NCBI GenBank assembly: GCA_043798775.1
Contig: JAZDOL010000056.1
Coordinates: 1 to 20,230, forward strand
From: CAZUEG01 sp043798775
GTDB lineage: Bacteria > Patescibacteriota > Minisyncoccia > Minisyncoccales > GWA2-46-15
Direction of reading: 5' to 3'
Length of the DNA: 20,230 nt
The notes under the pieces: generated by a model
The model's database searches: none
Told to the model about the DNA's origin: nothing
What the model saw: the letters and a program-made list of their open reading frames with translations, nothing else
Program-made: the position numbers and the translations under genes
Shown: positions 1 to 5,046 of the stretch, in pieces
Layout: every line of letters begins with the position of its first letter
Numbering within the stretch: the stretch's first letter is position 1

Positions 1-180
1 GAAGATGGACCCATAGATTACCTTCCACAATATATTGAACGTGCTAAATTGCATTTTATTCCAGAAAACAAGGGACTTTGGACAAAAGAGGCATATAATG
101 ATAATTCATTCCAAAATGCTCGAATAAAACTTATTTTTGAAGCCGCTAAACAATATTCTCCAGAGGTATTTAAGGATTAA
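1..180 (+). CDS. C-terminal end of a probable DUF262 (GmrSD-like) protein, partial
   Basis: Frame 1 is open from the window edge to a TAA at 178-180, giving the last 59 residues of a protein whose start lies outside. The segment HFIPENKGLW followed by an acidic/aromatic stretch and ARIKLIFEAA resembles the conserved tail of DUF262 proteins (a 'H-IP-D-xLW ... F-xxR-xxLI' pattern). DUF262 is the GmrS-type NTPase/nuclease half of GmrSD-type modification-dependent restriction enzymes. The next gene, an EVE/PUA-like domain protein, starts 11 bases later in the same direction, which suits co-transcription. The family call rests on a short tail recognised from memory, with no catalytic motif visible, so it is tentative. 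Confidence 0.45.
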   Translation, partial: EDGPIDYLPQYIERAKLHFIPENKGLWTKEAYNDNSFQNARIKLIFEAAKQYSPEVFKD

Positions 181-190
181 ATTATTAATT

Positions 191-628
191 ATGAATTACT
201 ATATCAAAACAATATGGGGGCCATGGGCCGACCGTTATCCCGAAAAAGATAAAGGAGGCGTTATTTCATTTAATGAAAAGTTTCCATGGCAGGCAAAAAG
301 ATTCAAAGAATGTGACGGGTTTTTTCTATATGAAACTGGCCGTGAAGAAAACGACCGAATCGGATTTAAAACGATTTATGCCTACGGTCAAATCGCTGAC
401 AATCAAAAAGGGGAAGATTTGGAAATAACCCATACAGACACCGGTAAGGTGTGGGGTTGTAGGGTAAGGGTAAATATAAAAAGAGTAAGGAGTAAAGACG
501 GGATACCAATCTCCCGATTAAGGAAATTGGGAATAAAACAATTTCAAGCTCAAGGTGGATTGATAAGAATTACCGATAAGCAATTTGTAACTCTGAAAAA
601 AGAATTAGATAAGATACAAAATAAGTGA
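191..628 (+). CDS. EVE/PUA-like domain protein
   Basis: This small soluble protein of 145 residues has the pattern of the EVE branch of the PUA-like superfamily. It starts with a hydrophobic beta strand (YYIKTIWGPW), then has a GDGxFLYE-like segment (CDGFFLYETG), a strand-turn-strand around YAYGQI, and a C-terminal part ending in QAQGGLIRITDKQF, which resembles the end of EVE domains. EVE and related domains bind modified bases and are often found beside restriction genes. The frame is open from 137, but ATG 191 is preferred because homology-like sequence begins there and the upstream extension overlaps the preceding gene. It lies between a DUF262 tail and a MazG-like gene. The fold call is moderately sure; the ligand is unknown. 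Confidence 0.5.
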   Translation: MNYYIKTIWGPWADRYPEKDKGGVISFNEKFPWQAKRFKECDGFFLYETGREENDRIGFKTIYAYGQIADNQKGEDLEITHTDTGKVWGCRVRVNIKRVRSKDGIPISRLRKLGIKQFQAQGGLIRITDKQFVTLKKELDKIQNK

Positions 629-643
629 CGAGAACAGTTCTCG
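629..643. repeat. Short palindrome just after the EVE-like gene
   Basis: The arms CGAGAAC and GTTCTCG are separated by one base, directly after the TGA of the preceding gene. With the second palindrome nine bases downstream it could form a transcript-ending or RNA-stabilising structure. There is no T-tract. Confidence 0.5.
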
Positions 644-651
644 ATAATTTC

Positions 652-672
652 CCACGGGGTCGGACCCCGTGG
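652..672. repeat. GC-rich palindromic repeat (GGGGTC-N-GACCCC type), copy 1
   Basis: The 10-base arms CCACGGGGTC and GACCCCGTGG surround a single G. The core ACGGGGTC-N-GACCCCGT recurs exactly in the longer palindrome at 15145-15177, so this is a dispersed repeat and not a one-off hairpin. It resembles the REP-like palindromes mobilised or maintained by REP-associated tyrosine transposases, but no such transposase is in the window. It sits between the EVE-like and MazG-like genes, 23 bases before the MazG start. Confidence 0.75.
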
Positions 673-694
673 AGTTAAGAAATAAAATAAAATT

Positions 695-1033
695 ATGAAA
701 GACTTAACAATAAAAGAAGCTCAAAAGGTTGTTGATAAGTGGATTAAAACCATTGGGGTGAGATATTTTTCTGAACTTACGAATATGGCTATATTAATGG
801 AAGAAGTGGGGGAAGTTGCCAGAATTTTTTCGAGAACCTATGGAGACCAGAGCTTTAAAAAATCTGACGAAAGTAAAGATTTAGCTGATGAATTGGCAGA
901 TGTCCTTTTTGTTTTGATTTGCCTTGCAAATCAAACCGGAGTTGATTTAACAGATGCTTTGCATAAAAATCTTGAGAAAAAGACAAAACGAGACAAAGAC
1001 AGGCATAAAAATAATGTAAAACTGAAAAAATAG
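695..1033 (+). CDS. MazG-type nucleotide pyrophosphohydrolase
   Basis: The protein has 112 residues and a single all-alpha MazG/NTP-PPase domain. The metal-binding helices are visible as MEEVGEVAR (about residues 35-43) and DELADVLFVL (about 64-73), the EExxE...ExxD signature of the family. Such enzymes hydrolyse NTPs or dNTPs to monophosphate and pyrophosphate, either for house-cleaning of odd nucleotides or for lowering nucleotide pools. The length matches single-domain members. The C-terminal 20 residues are mostly Lys, Arg and Asp, probably a disordered tail. It is in the same direction as its neighbours in a possible defence cluster, so a role in nucleotide depletion or removal of modified nucleotides is possible but not shown. 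Confidence 0.85.
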   Translation: MKDLTIKEAQKVVDKWIKTIGVRYFSELTNMAILMEEVGEVARIFSRTYGDQSFKKSDESKDLADELADVLFVLICLANQTGVDLTDALHKNLEKKTKRDKDRHKNNVKLKK

Positions 1034-1037
1034 CTAA

Positions 1038-1056
1038 CCCTCGACGGGCTCAGGGC
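1038..1056. repeat. GC-rich intergenic motif (CGACGGGCTCAGGG type)
   Basis: A short GC-rich block with imperfect self-complementarity (CCCT at the left end, AGGG at the right end) lies just after the MazG gene. Its composition contrasts with the AT-rich surroundings and it resembles small dispersed elements common between bacterial genes. No second copy is seen in this window. Confidence 0.25.
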
Positions 1057-1112
1057 AAAAATTTGGCCGGAATATCGGATAAGGTATATTTGTTTGCCAC
1101 AAAAGTAAAATT

Positions 1113-1235
1113 GTGAAAAAGTATTCGTCAAATCGCGCGCAAAAAGGTAAAACCGCCTATCGGACTCCGGACCGGTTCATTTATAAATCGGCGCTGAAAT
1201 TCGCGAAAATCAAGCACGGAATTAAAAAAACTTAG
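1113..1235 (+). CDS. Small basic hypothetical protein (40 aa)
   Basis: A GTG-initiated ORF of 40 residues fills most of the gap between the MazG-like gene and the membrane nuclease. The product is very rich in Lys and Arg, with a segment YRTPDRFIYKSALKFAKIKH that reads like a structured helix and not random sequence. No family is recognised. There is no clear ribosome binding site and the start codon is GTG, so it could also be the eroded tail of a longer gene. Its direction matches both neighbours. Confidence 0.3.
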   Translation: MKKYSSNRAQKGKTAYRTPDRFIYKSALKFAKIKHGIKKT

Positions 1236-1251
1236 CCAGAAAATAAAAATT

Positions 1252-1932
1252 ATGAAAATAGAAATCCAAAACAAAATATTCTTGTGGAGTGGACTAATAG
1301 CTTCAGTTTTACTTTTTCCTAAAAACTGTTTAGCTTCGGCTTTCATTAATATTGATCCTTGGGAGTTTACAAAGGGCGTCGGGGAGTGGACTTTGGCGTT
1401 TCTGGTAATGTTTTGGCCGTTATGGGTTATGTTTGGAGTATTATTGTTATTCAAGATAATCGTTGTAAGGATACTACCAGATTGGATTCATAAACTAAGG
1501 ATTCAAAAAAAATTTAATAAAGCACAAGAATGGCATTCTGACAGAGATTTGCTTTATTGGTTAAAGGGAATGAAGCCATCGGAATTTGAAGAATACATCG
1601 CTGATTTATTTTCGAGGTTGGGTTTTAAAACAGAAGTTGTTGGTGGTGAATATGATAAGGGAGTTGATGTAATCGCCGAAAAAGACGGGATAAAACATTA
1701 TATTCAGTGTAAAAAATACTATAGGTGGGAAGTTCGAGTTGGTGATGTCCGAGATTTCTATGGCAGTATCGCTGATTATTTAACTAATGGTAAAGGATAT
1801 TTTATAACCACAAATAAATTTACCCTTGAGGCCGAAAAATTTGCCGAAGATAAACCAATTGAACTGATAGATAGCTTTAAGCTTATTAGTTACATCCGTC
1901 TATCCGACAAAAATCTAAGCCAAAAGAAATAA
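1252..1932 (+). CDS. Membrane-anchored Mrr-like restriction endonuclease
   Basis: This protein has 226 residues. Two hydrophobic segments, about 10-24 and 46-73, form an N-terminal hairpin in the membrane. A basic linker (about 74-95) follows, then a PD-(D/E)XK nuclease domain of the Mrr type (about 105-215). The catalytic pattern is visible: helix Glu in FEEYIA (113-114), Asp139 in KGVDV, and the QxK-type end as Gln152-Cys153-Lys154. Mrr-family enzymes cut methylated or foreign DNA. The membrane hairpin predicts that cutting happens at the inner face of the membrane, for instance on entering DNA; that is inference. It starts at ATG 1252 after an A-rich stretch without a strong ribosome binding site. 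Some family members may have roles other than restriction. Confidence 0.8.
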   Translation: MKIEIQNKIFLWSGLIASVLLFPKNCLASAFINIDPWEFTKGVGEWTLAFLVMFWPLWVMFGVLLLFKIIVVRILPDWIHKLRIQKKFNKAQEWHSDRDLLYWLKGMKPSEFEEYIADLFSRLGFKTEVVGGEYDKGVDVIAEKDGIKHYIQCKKYYRWEVRVGDVRDFYGSIADYLTNGKGYFITTNKFTLEAEKFAEDKPIELIDSFKLISYIRLSDKNLSQKK

Positions 1933-1974
1933 CTAAAAATTAAACAAAAAAATTAAAGATAAAATTGTTATAAT

Positions 1975-2208
1975 ATGAAAAAAGATAATCAACAGTCGCA
2001 AATAATTATTTATAAAACCGAGGATGGGCGGATTAAACTTGATGTTCGTTTTGACGACGAAACAGTATGGCTTACCCAAAACGCTTTGGCAGAGCTTTTT
2101 CAGACAACTAAAAACAATATCAGTATCCATGTAAAAAACATTTTTCAAGAAGGCGAGTTGAGCCCAAACGCAACTGTTAAGGAATTCTTAACAGTTCAAA
2201 AAGTATGA
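1975..2208 (+). pseudogene. Truncated RhuM family protein
   Basis: The 77-residue product begins like RhuM/virulence-associated proteins: IIIYKTEDGRIKLDVRF, then ETVWLTQNALAELFQTTKNNISIHVKNIF, an HTH-like region, then GELSPNATVKEFLTVQ. Family members normally continue for about 250 more residues, starting with a segment that reads like a YNLD-type motif. Here the frame ends right after TVQ, so only the N-terminal DNA-binding-like part remains. RhuM genes occur in phage-like and mobile regions; their biochemical role is unclear. Whether the short product is still made is unknown. A TATAAT sequence directly touches the start codon. Confidence 0.75.
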
Positions 2209-2323
2209 TATTTATTATCGAAATAGCTTAAAAAAGCCAAGTAGGGCGGATAAGGATTTTGAAAATTTTGCCAGTAAGGCCGTTAAGCTGATTGATAAGA
2301 GTAAAAAGAAGGATAAGAAATAA
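2192..2323 (+). pseudogene. Unidentified ORF remnant following the RhuM fragment
   Basis: Another frame is open from 2192 to TAA 2321-2323 with no start codon of its own. It encodes an Asp/Lys-rich tail that ends DKSKKKDKK. It overlaps the end of the RhuM fragment by 17 bases. This fits a deletion that joined the RhuM start to the end of another gene, out of frame. I do not recognise the family. Confidence 0.35.
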
Positions 2324-2327
2324 AACT

Positions 2328-2516
2328 ATGGAAGGCAAAATATTAAAGATAAAATTGCCGCAATCAGTTATTAAGGATTTCTTAATAACTGCTTTGGATG
2401 AAGAAAATACAAGACAAAAAGAACAGGATAAAAATTATATTTCCGATTTTGATAGGGAGGTTAATAAGCTTTTAGAAAAAGGCGGGAACAAAAAATCAAA
2501 TTATGGAAAACAATAA
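2328..2516 (+). CDS. Small hypothetical protein (62 aa)
   Basis: The 62-residue product starts MEGKILKIKLPQSVIKDFL and is rich in charged residues, with two probable amphipathic helices and an Asn/Lys-rich end. The frame is open from 2292, but ATG 2328 is preferred: the earlier ATG gives an Arg-rich extension that only mirrors the preceding remnant. The next tiny ORF begins inside its last codons (overlap 14 bases), suggesting translational coupling. No family is recognised. A role as a small regulator or antitoxin-like protein cannot be excluded. Confidence 0.45.
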   Translation: MEGKILKIKLPQSVIKDFLITALDEENTRQKEQDKNYISDFDREVNKLLEKGGNKKSNYGKQ

Positions 2517-2613
2517 AATGATTCTTGATAATTGCAGTCAATTTTTAGATAAAATAATGCAAAGGATAGGGGAGTTGGAGATTGATGTATCAAAATTATT
2601 TATCGGAGGTTAA
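2503..2613 (+). CDS. Small hypothetical protein (36 aa), overlapping the previous gene
   Basis: This ORF of 36 residues starts MENNKMILDNC and reads as one amphipathic helix (FLDKIMQRIGELEIDVSKLF). The ATG lies 14 bases before the end of the upstream gene. The stop codon TAA is exactly the loop of a perfect 9-bp hairpin (2602-2622). The tidy overlap and hairpin-placed stop support a real small gene, but there is no homology evidence. Confidence 0.35.
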   Translation: MENNKMILDNCSQFLDKIMQRIGELEIDVSKLFIGG

Positions 2614-2622
2614 ACCTCCGAT
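2602..2622 (+). terminator. 9-bp hairpin with stop codon in the loop
   Basis: The arms ATCGGAGGT and ACCTCCGAT are perfect and the loop TAA is the stop codon of the 36-aa ORF. Only three T residues follow, so intrinsic termination would be weak. The stem contains a Shine-Dalgarno-like GGAGGT and its complement. Compare the hairpin at 4947-4968. Confidence 0.45.
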
Positions 2623-2706
2623 TTGGAAATATGAAATTTAGCAAAACGACAAAATAATATCGTGGAAAATTAATCGATTAGTTATTAATAATCGGCAATT
2701 AATAAT

Positions 2707-2997
2707 ATGGTTAGACAATCAAAAAACAAAGCAGTCGCCATATTTGAAGACAAAAAAATCCGTCGAGTTTGGGACGACGAGAAAGAGCTTTGGTATTTTG
2801 CAATAATGGATGTTGTTGAAATTTTAACCGGAACAGATCGTCCAAGAAAATATTGGAATGATTTGAAAGCTAAGCTAAAAGTAGAAGGCAGTGGGGTGTC
2901 CGAAAAAATCGGACAACTGAAAATGCAAGCCACCGATGGAAAATATTACCTAACCGACACGGCGAATACGGAAACTAAGAGCATAATGTTAAAATAA
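2707..2997 (+). pseudogene. Truncated Bro-N domain (phage antirepressor-like) protein
   Basis: The 96-residue product matches the start of bacterial BRO family proteins: an FEDKKIRRVWDDEKELWYF strand pair, then DVVEILTGTDRPRKYWNDLK, then GQLKMQATDGKYYLTD. Bro-N domains bind DNA and occur in phage antirepressors and many mobile regions. Full-length relatives continue past the TDTANTE point with a 'LRLIQSIPSP' type segment and a C-terminal region. Here the frame leaves the family at TANTE and stops 10 residues later. It is therefore a 3'-truncated copy. It precedes the first 127-bp repeat by 44 bases, so the break may have come with that rearrangement. Confidence 0.8.
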
Positions 2998-3030
2998 TTT
3001 TATGGTTAAAATCAAAAAAGAAAATCTGTT

Positions 3031-3060
3031 TTCCGCCACGGGCGGATCCGCCTTGGCGGA
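3031..3060. repeat. Nested GC-rich palindrome around GGCGGATCCGCC
   Basis: TTCCGCCA and TGGCGGA arms flank an inner perfect palindrome GGCGGATCCGCC. The right half is shared with the repeat at 4566, whose left arm is absent. Short GC-rich palindromes of this kind are frequent between genes in AT-rich CPR-like genomes. Confidence 0.55.
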
Positions 3061-3180
3061 GATGATTGTCCGATATGCCGGGCGATGAAGGCGGCCCAAG
3101 AGCAGGGGCGGGAATTGACGCGGGAAGAGTTGGAAGAAGCGTTCAGGAAAGCGAAAGAAGGGGGAGCGGTTACCGGTGGA
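3042..3180 (+). repeat. Long direct repeat, copy 1 (127 bp identical, 139 bp similar)
   Basis: Bases 3042-3168 are identical to 4566-4692; the similarity continues for 12 more bases with two differences. The block is much richer in G and C than its surroundings. One frame (3043-3195) reads a Cys-pair peptide DDCPICRAMKAAQEQGREL, then an acidic helix and GGAVTGGEMFE before a stop. The two copies bracket the intact ATPase gene, with copy 2 starting one base after its stop codon. This points to insertion or duplication by homologous exchange. Confidence 0.95.
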
Positions 3181-3206
3181 GAAATGTTTGAATAATTTTG
3201 CTCGTT

Positions 3207-3235
3207 TTGACTTTTCGTATTTTGCACACTATAAT
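3207..3235 (+). promoter_or_regulatory. Strong sigma70-type promoter of the ATPase gene
   Basis: The -35 box TTGACT (3207-3212) and a perfect -10 box TATAAT (3230-3235) are separated by 17 bases, the ideal spacing. Transcription would start near 3242 and leave a leader of about 43 bases before ATG 3285. The -10 box lies inside the inverted repeat at 3223-3249. Confidence 0.8.
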
Positions 3236-3249
3236 CACTATAGTGTGCA
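3223..3249. promoter_or_regulatory. Operator-like inverted repeat over the -10 box
   Basis: Perfect 11-base arms TGCACACTATA (3223-3233) and TATAGTGTGCA (3239-3249) surround a 5-base centre. The repeat covers the -10 box and the expected transcription start. That placement suits a dimeric repressor blocking RNA polymerase. There is no T-tract, so a terminator is unlikely. The binding protein is unknown; no intact HTH regulator is seen nearby, only RhuM and Bro-N fragments. Confidence 0.65.
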
Positions 3250-3284
3250 GAATATGAGTTTTCTGCTTAATATAAACTAAAAAT

Positions 3285-4565
3285 ATGCTAAAAGACACGG
3301 TTTTAAAGCAAAAAAGCGAAAAAGAGCGCCTTTTATCGCTTCCGTATGTAGAAAGAACAAAAAGCCGTTTTGCCAAAAAATGGCTTGATTCTGATCTGAT
3401 AAAAGTGATTTTGGGTCCGAGACGGGCGGGTAAATCAGTATTCTCTTTGATGCTTCTGAAAGAACGGCCGTTCATGTATTTTAACTTTGACGACGAAATT
3501 ATAGCTGACAATAAAGGAGTAATCCCCGAAGAATTAATGAAAGAATTACACGCCAACTACGGTGAAATAAAAACTATACATTTTGACGAAATTCAAAATT
3601 TGCCAAATTGGGAACTATTCATTAATCGTTTACATCGCGAGGGCTACAATTTAATCCTTACCGGTTCTAACGCTAAACTTTTAAGCCGTGAATTGGCAAC
3701 CGCTCTGACTGGTCGGCATATACCGATAGAAATTTTACCATTTGATTTTAATGAGTTTTTGAATGCGAAAAATTATCAATTCAAAACAGAAGCCCTTTCT
3801 TTGCCCGAAGAAAAGGCCAAACTCTTGAGATTAATGGAAATATATCTTATAAGTGGCGGTTATCCGGAAGTTGTAGTTAAAAATCTTGATTCCAAGCAAT
3901 ACCTTAGTATTTTATTTGACTCTTTGTTGTTTAAGGATGTAGTAAAAAGGCACAATATTAGGTTTTCGGACAAAATAGACGGATTAGGTTCGTATTTGAT
4001 AAATAACGTTGCCAGCTATTATAGTTTAAGAAAGCTTGCTAATATTTTAGATTTCAAAAGCGGGGTTACCATAGAGAAATATATTGGTTATTTGAAAGAG
4101 GCCTACATTGTATTTTCTTTAAGTCGTTATTCGGCTAAAGCAGGGGAACGACTTAAGTCGCCCCGTAAGATCTACGCAGTTGACAACGGATTAGTAACCG
4201 CGAAAGCAACCCAACACTCGCCGGACTTTGGGCATTTGATGGAGAATCTGGTTTTTGACGAATTAATAAAAAAAGAGATAGAACCCAATCGCGATTTGTT
4301 TTATTATAAAACCCGCAATAATCGCGAAGTTGATTTTGCCATAAAGAAGGGGACGGCGATAACCGATTTGATACAGGTATCATATCGCGCTATTAATCAA
4401 GAAGCCGAACAAAGAGAAACAAAAGCTCTTCTTGAAGCGGCGGGGGAGTTGGGGACAAAAAAACTTTCTATTCTTACGTGGGATGAAAAAAAACAAATAC
4501 AAAAGGAAGGTAAAGTAATTGATTTTGTGCCTCTTTGGGAATGGCTCTGCAAGGACTTTGTTTAA
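3285..4565 (+). CDS. AAA_14/DUF4143 family ATPase
   Basis: The protein has 426 residues, the usual family length, and looks intact. The N-terminal AAA+ domain has Walker A GPRRAGKS (44-51), Walker B IHFDEIQ (98-103), and a sensor-like LTGSNAKLL (125-133) followed by the family's TGR motif. A winged-helix-like region lies in the middle (YYSLRKLANIL ... TIEKYIGYLKEAYIVF). The C-terminal DUF4143 part has FYYKTRNNREVDFAIKKG, with an E-x-D core like a PD-(D/E)XK nuclease fold. These soluble ATPases are abundant in archaea and CPR bacteria. Their role is unsettled, with mobile-element or defence links proposed. It has its own strong promoter with an overlapping operator-like repeat, and 127-bp direct repeats on both sides. 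These suggest a self-contained cassette. Confidence 0.9.
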   Translation: MLKDTVLKQKSEKERLLSLPYVERTKSRFAKKWLDSDLIKVILGPRRAGKSVFSLMLLKERPFMYFNFDDEIIADNKGVIPEELMKELHANYGEIKTIHFDEIQNLPNWELFINRLHREGYNLILTGSNAKLLSRELATALTGRHIPIEILPFDFNEFLNAKNYQFKTEALSLPEEKAKLLRLMEIYLISGGYPEVVVKNLDSKQYLSILFDSLLFKDVVKRHNIRFSDKIDGLGSYLINNVASYYSLRKLANILDFKSGVTIEKYIGYLKEAYIVFSLSRYSAKAGERLKSPRKIYAVDNGLVTAKATQHSPDFGHLMENLVFDELIKKEIEPNRDLFYYKTRNNREVDFAIKKGTAITDLIQVSYRAINQEAEQRETKALLEAAGELGTKKLSILTWDEKKQIQKEGKVIDFVPLWEWLCKDFV

Positions 4566-4704
4566 GCGGATCCGCCTTGGCGGAGATGATTGTCCGATAT
4601 GCCGGGCGATGAAGGCGGCCCAAGAGCAGGGGCGGGAATTGACGCGGGAAGAGTTGGAAGAAGCGTTCAGGAAAGCGAAAGAAGGGGGAGCGATTACCGG
4701 CGGA
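4566..4704 (+). repeat. Long direct repeat, copy 2 (127 bp identical, 139 bp similar)
   Basis: This is the second copy of the block at 3042. Identity begins one base after the ATPase stop codon and ends at 4692; two differences occur in the next 12 bases, after which the copies diverge. The left arm of the palindrome seen at copy 1 is missing here. Confidence 0.95.
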
Positions 4705-4737
4705 AATTTGATTTTTACGAGGAATGGGGTAAAGTAA
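4567..4737 (+). pseudogene. CPxC-motif peptide ORF, copy 2
   Basis: The same reading frame as in copy 1 is open here and ends GGAITGGNLIFTRNGVK before TAA 4735-4737. In frame it extends upstream into the end of the ATPase gene, with an ATG at 4519 inside that gene. This could give a 72-residue product of which the first 16 residues are merely out-of-frame ATPase sequence. The two copies keep the CPIC pair and charged helix, but the tails differ. Confidence 0.35.
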
Positions 4738-4788
4738 TTAATCAAGCAAAAGTGTCGCCTTTAAAAGCATAAATTCTTTTGCTAAACT

Positions 4789-4848
4789 ATGGCTATCGCA
4801 AATTTCTTTGTTATCGGCTTGGCGATCGTAATATCGTTGGCTTTTTGA
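4789..4848 (+). CDS. Possible 19-aa hydrophobic peptide
   Basis: An ATG-TGA ORF encodes MAIANFFVIGLAIVISLAF, entirely a membrane-spanning stretch. Such a run could be chance in AT-rich DNA. Tiny hydrophobic peptides are also typical of type I toxins, but no antisense RNA signal is evident. It is weakly supported. Confidence 0.15.
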   Translation: MAIANFFVIGLAIVISLAF

Positions 4849-4946
4849 ATTTTTAGGGAGAATATTATGATAAAGTCGAGTGGAAAGTAAATTAAATATT
4901 TGTTTAAAGGTGTTTCACTCAACGGGCATTAAACCCCGCCGAAGAA

Positions 4947-4968
4947 CCAAAGGAGTAACCTCCTTTGG
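4947..4968. repeat. SD/anti-SD-like hairpin
   Basis: The arms CCAAAGGAG and CTCCTTTGG surround a TAAC loop. The left arm contains a Shine-Dalgarno-like AAAGGAG and the right side reads ACCTCCTTT, like the 16S rRNA 3' end. There is no T-tract. It is similar in design to the hairpin at 2602-2622. Confidence 0.6.
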
Positions 4969-4987
4969 AATCCTCATTATTTAGTTC

Positions 4988-5006
4988 CCCGCGGCAAGCC
5001 GCGAGG
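4988..5006. repeat. GC-rich hairpin upstream of sufS
   Basis: CGCGGC and GCCGCG pair around an AA loop, extended by two more G-C pairs after one mismatch. It lies 41 bases before the sufS start and may insulate or stabilise the transcript. Confidence 0.5.
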
Positions 5007-5046
5007 TATACCAAATAATAAAAAAGATAAAAATAGAATCAAAAAT

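Larger units (their letters stand above)
3010..3195 (+). pseudogene. CPxC-motif peptide ORF, copy 1 (no start codon upstream)
   Basis: The frame is open from 3010 to TAA 3193-3195. The conserved-looking part begins near 3043 and contains DDCPICRAM, a possible half zinc site, then a charged helix GRELTREELEEAFRKAKEG. The first ATG in frame is at 3085, after the Cys pair, so a complete product would need an alternative start. The same reading frame is preserved in copy 2 with a different ending. I read it as the C-terminal domain of an unknown small protein, cut off from its front part. Confidence 0.4.
4738..5046. other. Hairpin-rich spacer before the sulfur operon
   Basis: This gap of about 310 bases carries no sizeable gene. 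It holds a possible 19-residue hydrophobic peptide ORF (4789-4848), a hairpin at 4947-4968 and another at 4988-5006. The last 35 bases before sufS are A-rich, with no obvious ribosome binding site and no convincing -35/-10 pair. Confidence 0.6.

Noticed and set aside
1128..1454. Minus-strand ORF of 108 aa overlapping the membrane nuclease start
   Set aside because: It overlaps the strongly supported Mrr-like gene; the hydrophobic stretch mirrors the membrane segments on the other strand.
2192..2323. Programmed frameshift joining the RhuM fragment to the next frame
   Set aside because: The downstream frame does not resemble the expected RhuM continuation, so a deletion is more likely than recoding.
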